64,000 nt of DNA, taken from the NCBI GenBank assembly GCA_964386865.1, contig CAYLUN010000003.1, positions 1 through 64,000 of the forward strand. Direction: 5' to 3'. The stretch comes from CAYLUN01 sp964386865 (GTDB taxonomy: Bacteria > Verrucomicrobiota > Kiritimatiellia > RFP12 > UBA1067). A program made the position numbers and the translations under genes. Under the pieces are notes generated by a model. That model searched no databases, had not been told where the DNA came from, and was given only the letters and a program-made list of their open reading frames with translations. This document shows positions 23,943 to 33,052 of this stretch, in pieces (position 1 is the stretch's first letter; each line of letters begins with the position of its first letter).

Positions 23943-25349
23943 ATGACGAAGCCCTCCAATCGCATCTCCCGCCGCGCGTTCGTGGGCGGCGTCGCGTCGG
24001 CGACGGCGTTCACGATTCTGCCCCGGCATGTGCTGGGCGGACCCGGCGTCGTGGCGCCGAGCGCGAAGACCACGCTGGCCTGCATCGGTGTCGGCGGCCA
24101 AGGCACGCAGAACCTGATGGCGTTCCTGCAGTTTCCGGAAATCCGCGTCGTCGCCGTCTGCGACGTGAACCGCGAGGGCGGCGGCTACCTGTCGTGGAAC
24201 TGGGCGAAGGGCAAGGAGGGCCAGACCTGCGGCCGCGAGCCGGCCCGCCGCGCGGCGGAGGAGTTCTACGCGCAGCAGCAGCCGTCGGGACAGTACCGCG
24301 GCTGCCGCGCGTACAGCGACTACCGCGAGCTGCTGGCCAAAGAGGACGCGGACGCCGTGATGGTCGCCACGCCGGATCACACGCACGCCGTGATCACGCT
24401 GGCCGCGCTGAAGGGCCGCAAGCACGTCTACTGCGAGAAGCCGCTGGCCTACTCTGTCGCTGAGACGCGGCAGGTGACCGAGGCCGCGCGGGCCGCGGGC
24501 GTGGCCACGCAGCTGGGCAACCACGGCCAGGCGAGCGCGGAGTCGCGGGTGACCTGCGAGCTGATCGCCGCCGGCGCCATCGGCCCGGTCCGCGAGGTCC
24601 ACGTCTCGTGCCCCGCGCGCTTTTGGAAGGCGGCCCTGTACGAGGCGCGCCCGCCCGAGACGCCGCCGGTTCCCGAGGGGCTGGACTGGAACCTGTGGCT
24701 CGGCACCGCGCCGGAGCGGCCGTACCACCCGGAGTATCACCCCTGGAACTGGCGCAACTGGTGGGACTTCGGCACGGGGCTGCTCGGCGACCTCGGCTGC
24801 CACAAGCTCTCGACCGTGTTCAAGGCGCTGAAGCTGGGCCACCCCGTCAGCGTCGAGGCCTGCTCCACCAAGCTGAACCCGGAGACCTACCCGCTCGGCG
24901 TGATGGCGCGCTTCGAATTCCCCGCGCGCGGCGCGCTGCCGCCGGTGAGCGTGAACTGGTACGACGGCGGCCTGCGCCCGCCGCGCCCCGCCGAGCTTGA
25001 GTCCGGGCGCGACGCGAGCGACGTGCTCTACGTCGGCGATGCGGGCAAGCTGATGGGCCACCGGCTGATCCCCGAGTCGCGCATGCGCGAGCACGGCAAG
25101 GCGCCGGTCACGCTGCCGCGCTCGCCGGGGCACTACAAGGAGTTCGTGGACGCCTGCCGCGGCGGCCCGCCTCCCGGGGCGAATTTCGTCGACCACGCGG
25201 GCCTGCTCTCGGAGGTCTGCATGCTGGGCAACGTGTCGGTCCGCGCCCAGAAGAAATTGCTCTGGGACGGCCCCGCGATGAAGGTCACCAACGACGAGGC
25301 CGCCAACGCGCTTCTGCGCCGCGATAACCGCGCAGGCTGGGCGGTCTGA
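23943..25349 (+). CDS. Tat-exported Gfo/Idh/MocA-family oxidoreductase (second copy)
   Basis: The 468-residue protein carries a twin-arginine signal (ISRRAFVGGVASATAFTILP), a Rossmann fold (LACIGVGGQGTQNLM), the family motif HVYCEKPLAYSV and a C-terminal FGTGLLGDLGCHKLSTVF. It is a distant paralogue of the 19660 gene and probably oxidises or reduces a sugar derivative outside the cytoplasm. The ATG at 23943 places the twin arginines near residue 10; an earlier start at 23895 would add 16 residues and spoil the signal. It begins 44 bases after the GH127-like stop and converges with the sulfatase gene. Confidence 0.9.
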   Translation: MTKPSNRISRRAFVGGVASATAFTILPRHVLGGPGVVAPSAKTTLACIGVGGQGTQNLMAFLQFPEIRVVAVCDVNREGGGYLSWNWAKGKEGQTCGREPARRAAEEFYAQQQPSGQYRGCRAYSDYRELLAKEDADAVMVATPDHTHAVITLAALKGRKHVYCEKPLAYSVAETRQVTEAARAAGVATQLGNHGQASAESRVTCELIAAGAIGPVREVHVSCPARFWKAALYEARPPETPPVPEGLDWNLWLGTAPERPYHPEYHPWNWRNWWDFGTGLLGDLGCHKLSTVFKALKLGHPVSVEACSTKLNPETYPLGVMARFEFPARGALPPVSVNWYDGGLRPPRPAELESGRDASDVLYVGDAGKLMGHRLIPESRMREHGKAPVTLPRSPGHYKEFVDACRGGPPPGANFVDHAGLLSEVCMLGNVSVRAQKKLLWDGPAMKVTNDEAANALLRRDNRAGWAV

Positions 25350-25354
25350 CACCG

Positions 25355-25439
25355 CCGCACGGGCTACGCGGAGGTCGCCCCTCCAGGCGAGCCGGATCGT
25401 TCCGGTTCGAGTCGCGCTGGAGGGCCCGCCTCCGTGCGG
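25355..25439. repeat. intergenic repeat with nested inverted symmetry between convergent genes
   Basis: CCCTCCAG (25379-25386) pairs with CTGGAGGG (25417-25424). Outer arms CCGCACGG (25355-25362) and the end of CCTCCGTGCGG (25429-25439) also pair, allowing a cruciform or a two-way transcription terminator. The element lies in the 170-base gap between the Gfo/Idh stop and the convergent sulfatase stop. Such GC-rich inverted units look like a dispersed repeat family rather than a simple terminator. Confidence 0.5.
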
Positions 25440-25519
25440 GCCGCCAGATGACGCCTGCCGCGGAGGCACCGCGCTTGCAGCATCTCGGACAGAGGGCCGG
25501 GCCTCTGAACGACTCAAGA

Positions 25520-27121
25520 TCAGCGCGCGGACGCCGTGGCGGCGATGGCCTCGGCGACGGTCTTCACGCCGAGCGGCTGCTTGTCGCCGAAGGGCCCGTC
25601 CGCGCTGTCTTTGGGCCAGGTGGCGGGGTCGGCGTACTGGCCGTCGTCCTTGAAGAGCGTCTGCTGGCGGGCGATCTCCGCCTTCAGCTCGGCGAACACG
25701 GCGGCGACCTCGGGCTTGAGGGCCTCGGCGGGGTCGAACAGCAGGTTGTGCTGCTCAGTGGGGTCGCGGGCGAGGTCGAACAGCTCATAGGCGTCCTGCT
25801 TCCAGTAGTGGACGAGCTTGTGCGTGGTGGTGCGCACGCCGAGGTGGGCGACCGTGTTGTGGTGCCCGGGATCGTGGTAGTAGCGGTAGTACACGCTCGT
25901 GCGCCAGTCGGCGGGCGCGTCGCCGCGCAGCAGCGGGAGCAGCGAGCGCCCCTGCATCGAGTCGGGGATCGGCAGCCCGGCGAGAGCCAGGAAGGTGGGC
26001 GCGAAGTCAATGTTGGCGACGAGCTGCGCGGGCACGTGGCCGGCCTTGATGCCGGGGCCGCGCGCGAGCAGCGGGATGTGCAGGCCGGGCTCGTACATGA
26101 AGCGCTTGTCGTAGAGGCCGAGGTCGCCGAGGTACCAGCCGTTGTCCGAGGAGTAGATCACGACCGTGTTCGCGGCCAAGCCCTCGCGCTCGAGGTAGTC
26201 GAGCATCTTGCCCACGCTGTCGTCCACGCCCTGCACGCAGGCCAGGTAGTCGCGCATGTAGCGCTGGTACTTCCAGCGGACCAGGTCTTGGCCGGTGAGG
26301 GTCTTGCCGTCGACGGTCAGCTCCATCGGCTTCTGGTTGAGCCACTGGTTGCGGGCCGGGCCTTTGAGGTCGGCGGGCGGCTCGAGCTTGAGGTCGCGGC
26401 GGGTGAGGTCGCGGGCCACGGTCTGCTGGTTGATCGGCAGCGCGGTCGGGCGCGTGGCGTAGTCGTCCCAGAGCGTGGCGGGCTCGGGAATGGCTTTGTC
26501 TTTAAAGAGCGCCTGGTTGCGCAGGTCCGGCTCCCACGCGCGGTGCGGGGCCTTCTGGTGGAGCATCAGGAAGAAGGGCTTCTCCTTGGGGCGCGTCCTC
26601 AGCCACTCGAGGCCGAGCTGGGTGGTGATGTCGGTGCAGTGGCCCTCGAGGGTGAGCTTGCGCCCGTTGATCAGGAAGCTGGGGTTCCAGTACTCGCCCT
26701 GGCCGGGCAGGACCAGCCAGCGGTCGAAGCCCGTCGGATCGGAGCCGAGGTGCCACTTGCCGATCATGCCCGTGTGGTAGCCGCCCGCCTGCAGCCGCTT
26801 GGCCACATTGTCGCGCGAGCCGTCGAAGCGGTTGAAGACCGGCACGCCGTTGAGGTGGGAGTACTGTCCGGTGAGAAGGGTGGCGCGGCTGGGCGTGCAG
26901 ATCGAATTCAGGACGCAGGCGTGCTGAAAGCGCGCGCCCTCTTTGGCGAGCCGGTCGATGTTGGGCGTCTGGTTCACCTTCGATCCATACGACGAGATGG
27001 CGTGCTGCGCATGGTCGTCGGAGAAGATGAACAGGATGTTGGGGCGCGTCGGCTCCGCAGCCCACGCGGTGGCGGCGAGCCCGGCGGCGAGACAATGGCA
27101 TGTGAGGGTCAGGGTATTCAT
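25520..27121 (-). CDS. secreted formylglycine-dependent sulfatase (S1 family)
   Basis: The 533-residue protein has a signal peptide (1-22), then the sulfatase start RPNILFIFSDDHAQHAI with metal-binding Asp35 and Asp36. The signature ICTPSRATLLTG follows, with Cys75 to be converted to formylglycine by a maturase; none is visible in this window. GKWHLG and the SSDNGWYLGDLG segment complete the active site. It should remove sulfate esters from a carbohydrate. The C-terminal DLARDPTEQHNL is typical of the family. AAAGGTAACGCG precedes the ATG. It lies downstream of the beta-helix protein gene on the same strand, 37 bases away, so the two probably form an operon. Confidence 0.93.
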   Translation of the reverse strand: MNTLTLTCHCLAAGLAATAWAAEPTRPNILFIFSDDHAQHAISSYGSKVNQTPNIDRLAKEGARFQHACVLNSICTPSRATLLTGQYSHLNGVPVFNRFDGSRDNVAKRLQAGGYHTGMIGKWHLGSDPTGFDRWLVLPGQGEYWNPSFLINGRKLTLEGHCTDITTQLGLEWLRTRPKEKPFFLMLHQKAPHRAWEPDLRNQALFKDKAIPEPATLWDDYATRPTALPINQQTVARDLTRRDLKLEPPADLKGPARNQWLNQKPMELTVDGKTLTGQDLVRWKYQRYMRDYLACVQGVDDSVGKMLDYLEREGLAANTVVIYSSDNGWYLGDLGLYDKRFMYEPGLHIPLLARGPGIKAGHVPAQLVANIDFAPTFLALAGLPIPDSMQGRSLLPLLRGDAPADWRTSVYYRYYHDPGHHNTVAHLGVRTTTHKLVHYWKQDAYELFDLARDPTEQHNLLFDPAEALKPEVAAVFAELKAEIARQQTLFKDDGQYADPATWPKDSADGPFGDKQPLGVKTVAEAIAATASAR

Positions 27122-27158
27122 CGCGTTACCTTTCTTTCATGTGTTGGCACTCAGCCTA

Positions 27159-30100
27159 TCATTCGAGCAAATACACGGTGGCGACCCGGCTGCCACCGCT
27201 TGGTTGGACGGCGCCCGTGACGCTGACCGTGTCGAGGAAAACGCTCTGCGTGCCGGGGTCGTCCGCCGGTTTGTAGCAGTAGAGGCGCAGCGTGAGGGGC
27301 GCCGACCGGTCCTGCAGGCGCGCCACTCCGGACAAGCCGAAGGTGCTGCGGTTCCAGACGTTCGTTCCGAGCGTGGTGACCGAGCCGAGCGTGGCCGAGT
27401 AGCCGTCCGCGCTGGAGCGCAGGAAAAACGTGGGGCCGGGCGCCTCCCCGCTCGTGCGGTGCTCGAAGGAGAGCGCCGCAAGGGAGAGGCGCTGCTGCGC
27501 AAGCGGGGCGAGCGTAACCTCGAAGTAGTCGCCCGCCGCGATCGCCTCGGCTTCGTTGGTCCCGCTCATTTCGGCTTGGAGCACGCTGACGGACCACGTG
27601 GGATGGCCCGGCGCGGCGCTGGCGGCCATGCCGCTGACCGTCAGCACGCCGGGGGTGACCCGCGCTTCGGCGGAGAAGCCGGCGCGATCCGCGGCGGCCG
27701 GGAAGTCCCAGGCGGCCAGCTCCCTCCGCGCGTCGGTCTCCGGCCCGATCTGCTGGAAAGGGATATCGATGAAACCCGGAATGGTGAAGGCGGGCGACTC
27801 GGGGCGCAGTGTCAGATCCAGGCCCGCCTCGTCCACGAAGAGCGGGTTGCTGTTGGTCAGGTTGTTGGCGACCTCCGCAAAGTAGGCGATCGCGCTGCTG
27901 CCGGACGTCCAGACCGTGTTGCTGTAGCCGAGGTTGCGCGAAAAGACCGTTCCGCGCGGCGCCAGCCAGGCGCTGTTGGTGACCGTCACCCAGTTGGTCG
28001 GCATGGCGTACAATTGGGGAAAGGCGTTCGACCAGATCGCGCCGCGATAGGGCAGGGCTTGCAGGTTGTCCCACGTGCTGCGCATGTCCCACGTCAGGCC
28101 GCGCGTGTCCGAGCCCATCGCCTTGCCGCATTTGACGAGCACGTTGTTCAGCATCAGGTCATCGCGCCCGCCGCCATGCTGAATGCCCATCCCCGAGACT
28201 TTGTAGCAGATGTTGCCAAAGGCTTCGATGCCGGCGATGCAATCGTCCAGGTAGATGCCGTGCGTGCCATAGCCGGCTCCGAACTGGCCGGCGACGTGAT
28301 GGACGAAGTTGTTGCGGATGATGGTGCCGTGGGCGCCCAAGTCGCGGCCGGTGTAGATCGCCCCGGCGTCGGAGGACCAGCGGCAGACGTCGCGCACCTC
28401 GTTCAGCTCCACGAGATTGTAGTTGCCGGTGCCGAACAAGATGGCGGTGTGCGGCGAGTCGTAGAACAGATTGTGCGTGACGGCCTGGCCGACGCCGCTG
28501 AAGTTGACGGCGGGCGTGTACATCCAGGACCAGCGGCCGAAGCCGTGGATCGTGCAGTTGCGCACGTAGTTGCCGGCACCTGTCAGGGTGGCGCGGTCAC
28601 CGCCCGAGAGCTTGAGGCCGCCGTCGCCGGGGTCCGATATTTCACAGCCGCTGACGCCGTTGCGGGTGCCGCTGATCTTGGCGGCGTAGTTGCCGGCGTT
28701 ACGCAAGGTGCAGTGCAACACGCGGTTGTTGCTGCCGCCCGCGATGGCGAGCAGGTCGCCGCGGGTCGCATCGAAGGTGATGTCCTGCCAGGTGACATGC
28801 TCGGTGCCGGTGAGGCGCACCAGCGGCGCTTCCAGCAGGGTGACTTGGATATCGTGTCCGGCCGGCGTGGCGGGCGGCCAGAAGTAGAGGATGCCGCTGG
28901 CGCGGTTCAGGTACCATTCGCCGGGCACCGTGATCTCTTCCAGCAGGTTCTCGGCGTAGTAGGGCATGTTGTTGGTGATGCCATAGCCCGGCGCCGCCGC
29001 CAATGTCACCAGGCGTGAATTTGTGTTCACCCCGCTCGCCTTCATATGGAAATCGGCCCAGTGATACCGCCAGAAGCCGTGGAGCCAGAGTTCTTCCGCC
29101 TGGCCCCAGCGGGCCGGGCGGCTTCCGCTGTAGGTGAAGTTCGTGTCGGAGAGCGGGAAGGCCGTATAGGCAAAGCCGTTGGTTGCGTCAGGGCCCGACT
29201 CCCCGACATCGGGCCAGCGCGCCAGCTCCTGGGGTTTGCGATCAAAGACCAGCTCCAGCGCGGCCAGCGTGGAGGACGAACCGAAGCCCCGCTGCCTCAG
29301 CGTGCCAAAGTTGGTGATCCCGCGCGCGGTCAGGTCCACCTCCAGGACATGCCCACGTGCGCCGGCGTCCAGCCGCGCCCAGACCGGCGACGTGTTCGAG
29401 ACGGGGGTGAACCATTCCGGCTGCAGCTGGCGCGAGCCCTGAAGGAGAACCTCTTCGCCCGCCCGCGCCCGCCAGAGAACCGACCCCGACGCCGTGCCTG
29501 AATCCGCGGACGTAAGCTCCAAAGTGTTCGTCCGCTCATAGCGGCCTCCTGCCACTTCTACCACGGCGCCGCCCGGCGGGAGAAAGCCGAGCTGAGAATA
29601 GGTGCGCACCGCGTCCCGCGCGCGCTCCAGCGTGGCGAACGGTTCGGCGGCGCTGCCCGGCCCGCCGTCGCTGCCGCTCGGCGCGACGAAGAAGGCGAGC
29701 GCGTTGGTCGCCCCCGAGCCGCCGCTTTGTCCGCCGAGAAACAGATCGAAGCTGATGTCCGAACTCGAAGCGGAGTTCTGGTGGATCTCCACCGCGAACA
29801 CATTCGTGCCGGCGCGGAGCGCCACCGGATTCAGGTTCGTCCGGAAGAAGGCGGCTTCGTCGCCGCCGCCGACGCTCGTCGAGGCGGTCGTGGTGTAGCC
29901 GATGACACCGGCAGGCATGTTGTTTCGCCAGACCTCCGCGCCGTTGAGATACACCACCGCGCCATCATCGCGCACCACGCCGAGAATCAGGTTCGTGAAG
30001 GTGGCGGGCGCGGCGACGAACGCGTGACGGAAGTAGGTCGTGATGAATTTAGCGCTGGCGTTTGCGCCGTAGCTCACCACAGTTTTCTCCGGGCGCCCGT

Positions 30101-30308
30101 CCGCCGTGTCGCCGTAGCCGAGTTCCGCGGGGCCGCTGGCCCACGCGGCGTCGTTGAAATCCGTCGCGCGCCAGGCCGTGCCGGGGTTGGAGCCGTTATC
30201 GAGATACCTCCACGTTGCCCCTGGCGGGACAAGCAGGGTCTGGGCGCGACCCGCGGAAGGCCATAGGCCGCCGCTACAAGCTGCTAGAACGAAGACGCGC
30301 ATGCTCAT
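27159..30308 (-). CDS. secreted right-handed beta-helix protein, GH141-like
   Basis: The roughly 1049-residue product has a signal peptide (MRVFVLAACSGGLWPSAGRA). A beta-sandwich region follows (to about residue 210, with FRHAFVAA and DDGAVVYLNGAEVWRNN), typical of large secreted PVC-group enzymes. After it, FFVAPSGSDGGPGSAAEPFATLERARDAV and VVEVAGGRYERTNTLELTSADSG open a parallel beta-helix with many NxVxxCxI-type turns; this matches the layout of GH141 (fucosidase/xylanase-like) enzymes. The last 250 residues form a beta-rich domain ending VYLLE. The promoter at 30393-30421 implies transcription from about 30386, so I take ATG 30308 (30302 is equally possible) and reject the first in-frame codon at 30386. 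It precedes the sulfatase gene. Confidence 0.8.
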   Translation of the reverse strand: MSMRVFVLAACSGGLWPSAGRAQTLLVPPGATWRYLDNGSNPGTAWRATDFNDAAWASGPAELGYGDTADGRPEKTVVSYGANASAKFITTYFRHAFVAAPATFTNLILGVVRDDGAVVYLNGAEVWRNNMPAGVIGYTTTASTSVGGGDEAAFFRTNLNPVALRAGTNVFAVEIHQNSASSSDISFDLFLGGQSGGSGATNALAFFVAPSGSDGGPGSAAEPFATLERARDAVRTYSQLGFLPPGGAVVEVAGGRYERTNTLELTSADSGTASGSVLWRARAGEEVLLQGSRQLQPEWFTPVSNTSPVWARLDAGARGHVLEVDLTARGITNFGTLRQRGFGSSSTLAALELVFDRKPQELARWPDVGESGPDATNGFAYTAFPLSDTNFTYSGSRPARWGQAEELWLHGFWRYHWADFHMKASGVNTNSRLVTLAAAPGYGITNNMPYYAENLLEEITVPGEWYLNRASGILYFWPPATPAGHDIQVTLLEAPLVRLTGTEHVTWQDITFDATRGDLLAIAGGSNNRVLHCTLRNAGNYAAKISGTRNGVSGCEISDPGDGGLKLSGGDRATLTGAGNYVRNCTIHGFGRWSWMYTPAVNFSGVGQAVTHNLFYDSPHTAILFGTGNYNLVELNEVRDVCRWSSDAGAIYTGRDLGAHGTIIRNNFVHHVAGQFGAGYGTHGIYLDDCIAGIEAFGNICYKVSGMGIQHGGGRDDLMLNNVLVKCGKAMGSDTRGLTWDMRSTWDNLQALPYRGAIWSNAFPQLYAMPTNWVTVTNSAWLAPRGTVFSRNLGYSNTVWTSGSSAIAYFAEVANNLTNSNPLFVDEAGLDLTLRPESPAFTIPGFIDIPFQQIGPETDARRELAAWDFPAAADRAGFSAEARVTPGVLTVSGMAASAAPGHPTWSVSVLQAEMSGTNEAEAIAAGDYFEVTLAPLAQQRLSLAALSFEHRTSGEAPGPTFFLRSSADGYSATLGSVTTLGTNVWNRSTFGLSGVARLQDRSAPLTLRLYCYKPADDPGTQSVFLDTVSVTGAVQPSGGSRVATVYLLE

Positions 30309-30392
30309 TGGGCGGAGCCCAGCCCAGACCTGGCACGCAAACACCCTCATTTTTTCACACGGCTTTCTTTTCGCTAGTGTCAACAAAGTCTG

Positions 30393-30421
30393 ATTATGGA
30401 GGTGGCGAAAAAATTAGTCAA
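30393..30421 (-). promoter_or_regulatory. predicted sigma70-type promoter for the beta-helix/sulfatase operon
   Basis: On the minus strand TTGACT (30421-30416) is followed after 17 bases by CATAAT (30398-30393), close to consensus. Transcription should start near 30386, giving a leader of about 78 bases to the ATG at 30308. Confidence 0.65.
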
Positions 30422-30473
30422 TGCAGGGCTCACATAAGAAACATCCTCCTGCTTAAGGCAGCGACAGATTGTG

Positions 30474-31307
30474 TCACCGTCGTGTGATGAACGTAGCTGC
30501 CAGGGCGCGAACGAGAGCCACGCTCATGAGCAGCAGGCAGGAGAGGCCGATGATCGTGGGATTGGCGGGGAGGTCTGCGCGGTAGGCGGTCAAAAGTCCG
30601 GCCCAGGTCGTGAGCACGCCCAAGGCCACGGAGATTCCGATCACGGCCCACAGCCGCCGCGCCAGAAGCAGGGCCGTCGCGGGGGCCACGACCAAGAGGC
30701 AGAACACCAGCAGCGCGCCGCCGCTTTTCGACGCGCCTGACACCACCAGCCCCAGCAGGAAGAAGAACAGGCCTTCCCAGAGCCAGCACCGGATCCCCAT
30801 GACAAAGGCCGCCTCGCGGTCTAGGAACGCGTAGAGCACGGGCCTCAGAAACAGCAGCAAGACCGCCAGCGACGGCACGCCCGTCAACAGCAAGACCCAG
30901 CGGTCGCGCGGGCTGCTGACAATCAGGTCGCCGTAGAGCATGGCCTTGATTTCCTCCAGTCCGAGCCCGCTCTGCGCCACCAGCAGGACGCTGGCGCTGG
31001 ACGCCAGCAGGAACACCGTGCCGAGCACCACGTCCTTGGGCATGCGCTGCCGCTTGTCCGGGAGCGTGAGGAGGAACACCACCGCGCCGGTCACCAGAGC
31101 CGAGCCCGCCAGCGGCGAGAAGTGGAAGACCAGCGCCAGCGCCAGCCCGCACGTCGCCGCCTCGGAGAGCGCGATGCTGATGAACACGATCCGCTTAAGC
31201 ACCACGAACACCCCGAACGCGCTGCACACCGACGCCATCACGGTGCCGCAGAGCACCGCTTCGGGAAACAGTCGCGCGAACGATACGGCGTCTTGCCAGA
31301 GGCTCAT
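30474..31307 (-). CDS. metal ABC transporter permease (ZnuB/MntB family)
   Basis: The 277-residue membrane protein has about eight hydrophobic helices and the ABC-3 family pattern (FGVFVVLKRIVFISIALSEAATCGLALAL near the start; SKSGGALLVFCLLVVAPATALLLAR later). It forms the channel of a zinc or manganese importer. The ATG at 31307 overlaps the stop of the ATPase gene by four bases (31304-31307), showing translational coupling. It is the last gene of the minus-strand importer operon. Confidence 0.9.
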   Translation of the reverse strand: MSLWQDAVSFARLFPEAVLCGTVMASVCSAFGVFVVLKRIVFISIALSEAATCGLALALVFHFSPLAGSALVTGAVVFLLTLPDKRQRMPKDVVLGTVFLLASSASVLLVAQSGLGLEEIKAMLYGDLIVSSPRDRWVLLLTGVPSLAVLLLFLRPVLYAFLDREAAFVMGIRCWLWEGLFFFLLGLVVSGASKSGGALLVFCLLVVAPATALLLARRLWAVIGISVALGVLTTWAGLLTAYRADLPANPTIIGLSCLLLMSVALVRALAATFITRR

Positions 31308-31975
31308 GACTGCACCTCCGACACGTCGGCGAGGCGCACGCCCCGTTTGTCCACCCGGCACACCTGCCGGGCCAAGGCCGCGCACTGATCCATGCGGTGA
31401 TGCACCCACAGCACGGTTTTCCCCTCGGTCTCGTGCAGCGTGCGGATCAGGTTCAGCATGTCGGCCTCGGAGGCCGCATCCAAGCCGGCCGTGGGCTCGT
31501 CGAGCACCAGCACCTCGGCCTGCGTCACCACGGCACGGGCCAGCAGGGTTTTCTGGCGCAGCCCGCCGGAGAGTTCGCCGAAATGCTTGTGCTGATGGGG
31601 CTCCAAGCCGAACCGCGCGAGCACCCCTGCCACGCGGGCGTGCTGCCCGCTGTCCAGCCGACCCCAACACCCGCGTTCCGGATAGAGCCCCATGCAGACG
31701 AGGTCGCGGACCGAAACCGGATAGATCGGGTCGAGCTGTTTCTGCTGCGGCACGTAGGCGGGCGGACGTCTGCCGAAGTCGCACGTGATCTCGCCGCCCT
31801 GGTGCGGGATCAGCCCGAGGCACGCTTTCAGCAGCGTGGTCTTGCCCGCGCCGTTCGGCCCGACGAACGGCAGAAGGGTGCCGCGGGGCACCGTCAGGTC
31901 GATACGGTCGAGCACGATGTCCCGACCGTATGCAACGGTGACCCCTCGGCACTGGATGACAGGCCTTACGTTCAT
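31304..31975 (-). CDS. metal ABC transporter ATP-binding protein (ZnuC/MntA-type)
   Basis: The 223-residue ATPase has Walker A GPNGAGKTT, a Q-loop (YVPQQKQLDPIYPVSVRDLV, the family marker of zinc/manganese importers), signature LSGGLRQKTLLAR, Walker B VLVLDEPTAGLD and the switch His in LWVHHRMDQC. It powers uptake of Zn2+ or Mn2+ through the neighbouring permease. It overlaps the solute-binding protein stop by four bases upstream and the permease start by four bases downstream, an intact three-gene importer. Confidence 0.93.
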   Translation of the reverse strand: MNVRPVIQCRGVTVAYGRDIVLDRIDLTVPRGTLLPFVGPNGAGKTTLLKACLGLIPHQGGEITCDFGRRPPAYVPQQKQLDPIYPVSVRDLVCMGLYPERGCWGRLDSGQHARVAGVLARFGLEPHQHKHFGELSGGLRQKTLLARAVVTQAEVLVLDEPTAGLDAASEADMLNLIRTLHETEGKTVLWVHHRMDQCAALARQVCRVDKRGVRLADVSEVQS

Positions 31976-32979
31976 AAGGCTGCGGCGACTTTTCGCATCA
32001 CGTTGTCCAGCATCTCCAGATAGCTGCCAGCCTCCGGCGCCCCGCCGGTCATGGTCGGGACCACAACGACCTTCGCACCCGTGCGCGAGGCCACGAACTC
32101 GGCGGCCTTGAGCGTATAGAAGGGCTCCTGCAGGATCACGTGGGCTTGGCGGGCCTCGGCCTCGGCGACCAGCGCGGCCAGATGCTTGGCGGAGGGCGGA
32201 ATGCCCGGCTTGGGCTCCAACTGGAGGTCGGCCCGCAAGCCGAAGCGCTCCGTCAGATACGGCCAGCTGCGGTGGTAGGTTACGAGGGTCTTGCCCTGAT
32301 GCGGACGCATCGTCCCGTACCAGCCGCCTGCTTTTTCTGCGGCCCCCTTTTCCGCGAGGAGCGCCTCAAGTCGTTTCTCGCTGACCGCCTTCCAGAGAGT
32401 CTCGCCACCGAGCGCTTCGACCAGCGCCGCGCCGAACATGCGGGTGTCCAGCGCGCGCTCGAAACGGTGGAGGTTCTCTTCGAAGTTGGCTTTATGCTGC
32501 GGGTACAGGGCGCTCAGCCGTTCGGAGATGGTCGCGGCCACCAGCCGGCCGTTGAGCGGGTCCAGCCAGTAGTGCGGGTTGCCTTCCGGGTGGACGTCGC
32601 CCTGATCGCGTGTCACGCGCTGGGTCGGCACCTCCAGCCGGATGACGTGGTCCGAGGCGTCGATGTGCCGGGGCGTTCCCACATGAATGCGCGGATTGCG
32701 GGCGTCGCGTAGGATCACCGGCTCCCAGCCGATCTCCAGTTCCATGCCGATGCGGATCCACACGTCCGCGTCGCGCGCACGCACGATGAAACTCGGTTTC
32801 GCGGTCAGCGTGTGCGGGTCTTCCCGTCCGGTCGTGATGTTCGACACTTCCGCCAAGTCGCCCGCGACGGCGCGGGTGATGTCCGCGAGATCCGTGGTCG
32901 TGGCCACGATTTTGATTCCCGCCGCCTGCGCGTTCGTCAGGCAGGCAGCGGCCAACAGCAGTAAAGTGATTCGGTTCAT
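31972..32979 (-). CDS. metal ABC transporter substrate-binding protein (ZnuA/TroA family)
   Basis: The 335-residue protein starts with a signal peptide (MNRITLLLLAAACLTNAQAA) and has the cluster 9 fold: IKIVATTTDLADITRAVAGD, REDPHTLTAKPS with a metal His, GNPHYWLDPLNGRLVA with a second His, HRSWPYLTERFGL and a C-terminal Asp/Glu-bearing ILQEPFYTL. It has no long His-rich loop, unlike many ZnuA proteins, so zinc and manganese are both possible substrates. The porin-like gene lies 73 bases upstream. Only a weak Shine-Dalgarno (AGAAAGA) is present. Confidence 0.9.
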   Translation of the reverse strand: MNRITLLLLAAACLTNAQAAGIKIVATTTDLADITRAVAGDLAEVSNITTGREDPHTLTAKPSFIVRARDADVWIRIGMELEIGWEPVILRDARNPRIHVGTPRHIDASDHVIRLEVPTQRVTRDQGDVHPEGNPHYWLDPLNGRLVAATISERLSALYPQHKANFEENLHRFERALDTRMFGAALVEALGGETLWKAVSEKRLEALLAEKGAAEKAGGWYGTMRPHQGKTLVTYHRSWPYLTERFGLRADLQLEPKPGIPPSAKHLAALVAEAEARQAHVILQEPFYTLKAAEFVASRTGAKVVVVPTMTGGAPEAGSYLEMLDNVMRKVAAAL

Positions 32980-33003
32980 TTTGTCGTCTTTCTGAAAGAT
33001 TTT

Positions 33004-33033
33004 TTGACAGGATTGACTTGATTGACAGGATTG
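33004..33033. repeat. short direct repeat TTGACAGGATTG x2
   Basis: TTGACAGGATTG occurs at 33004-33015 and 33022-33033, an 18-base period. Repeats built on the ACAGGATT unit are scattered in intergenic DNA of many bacteria, particularly in PVC genomes (recollection). Here it lies in the spacer between the porin gene stop and the ZnuA-like start. Confidence 0.55.
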
Positions 33034-33052
33034 CAGCGGGGAACCGCCCGCG

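Noticed and set aside
25448..27220. Long + strand frame of 590 codons opposite the sulfatase
   Set aside because: A shadow of the sulfatase frame with no motif and biased composition; the sulfatase motif CTPSR is on the minus strand.
26943..29018. Long + strand frame of 691 codons opposite the sulfatase and beta-helix genes
   Set aside because: It crosses two real genes and has no domain, only Arg/Ala/Gly bias.
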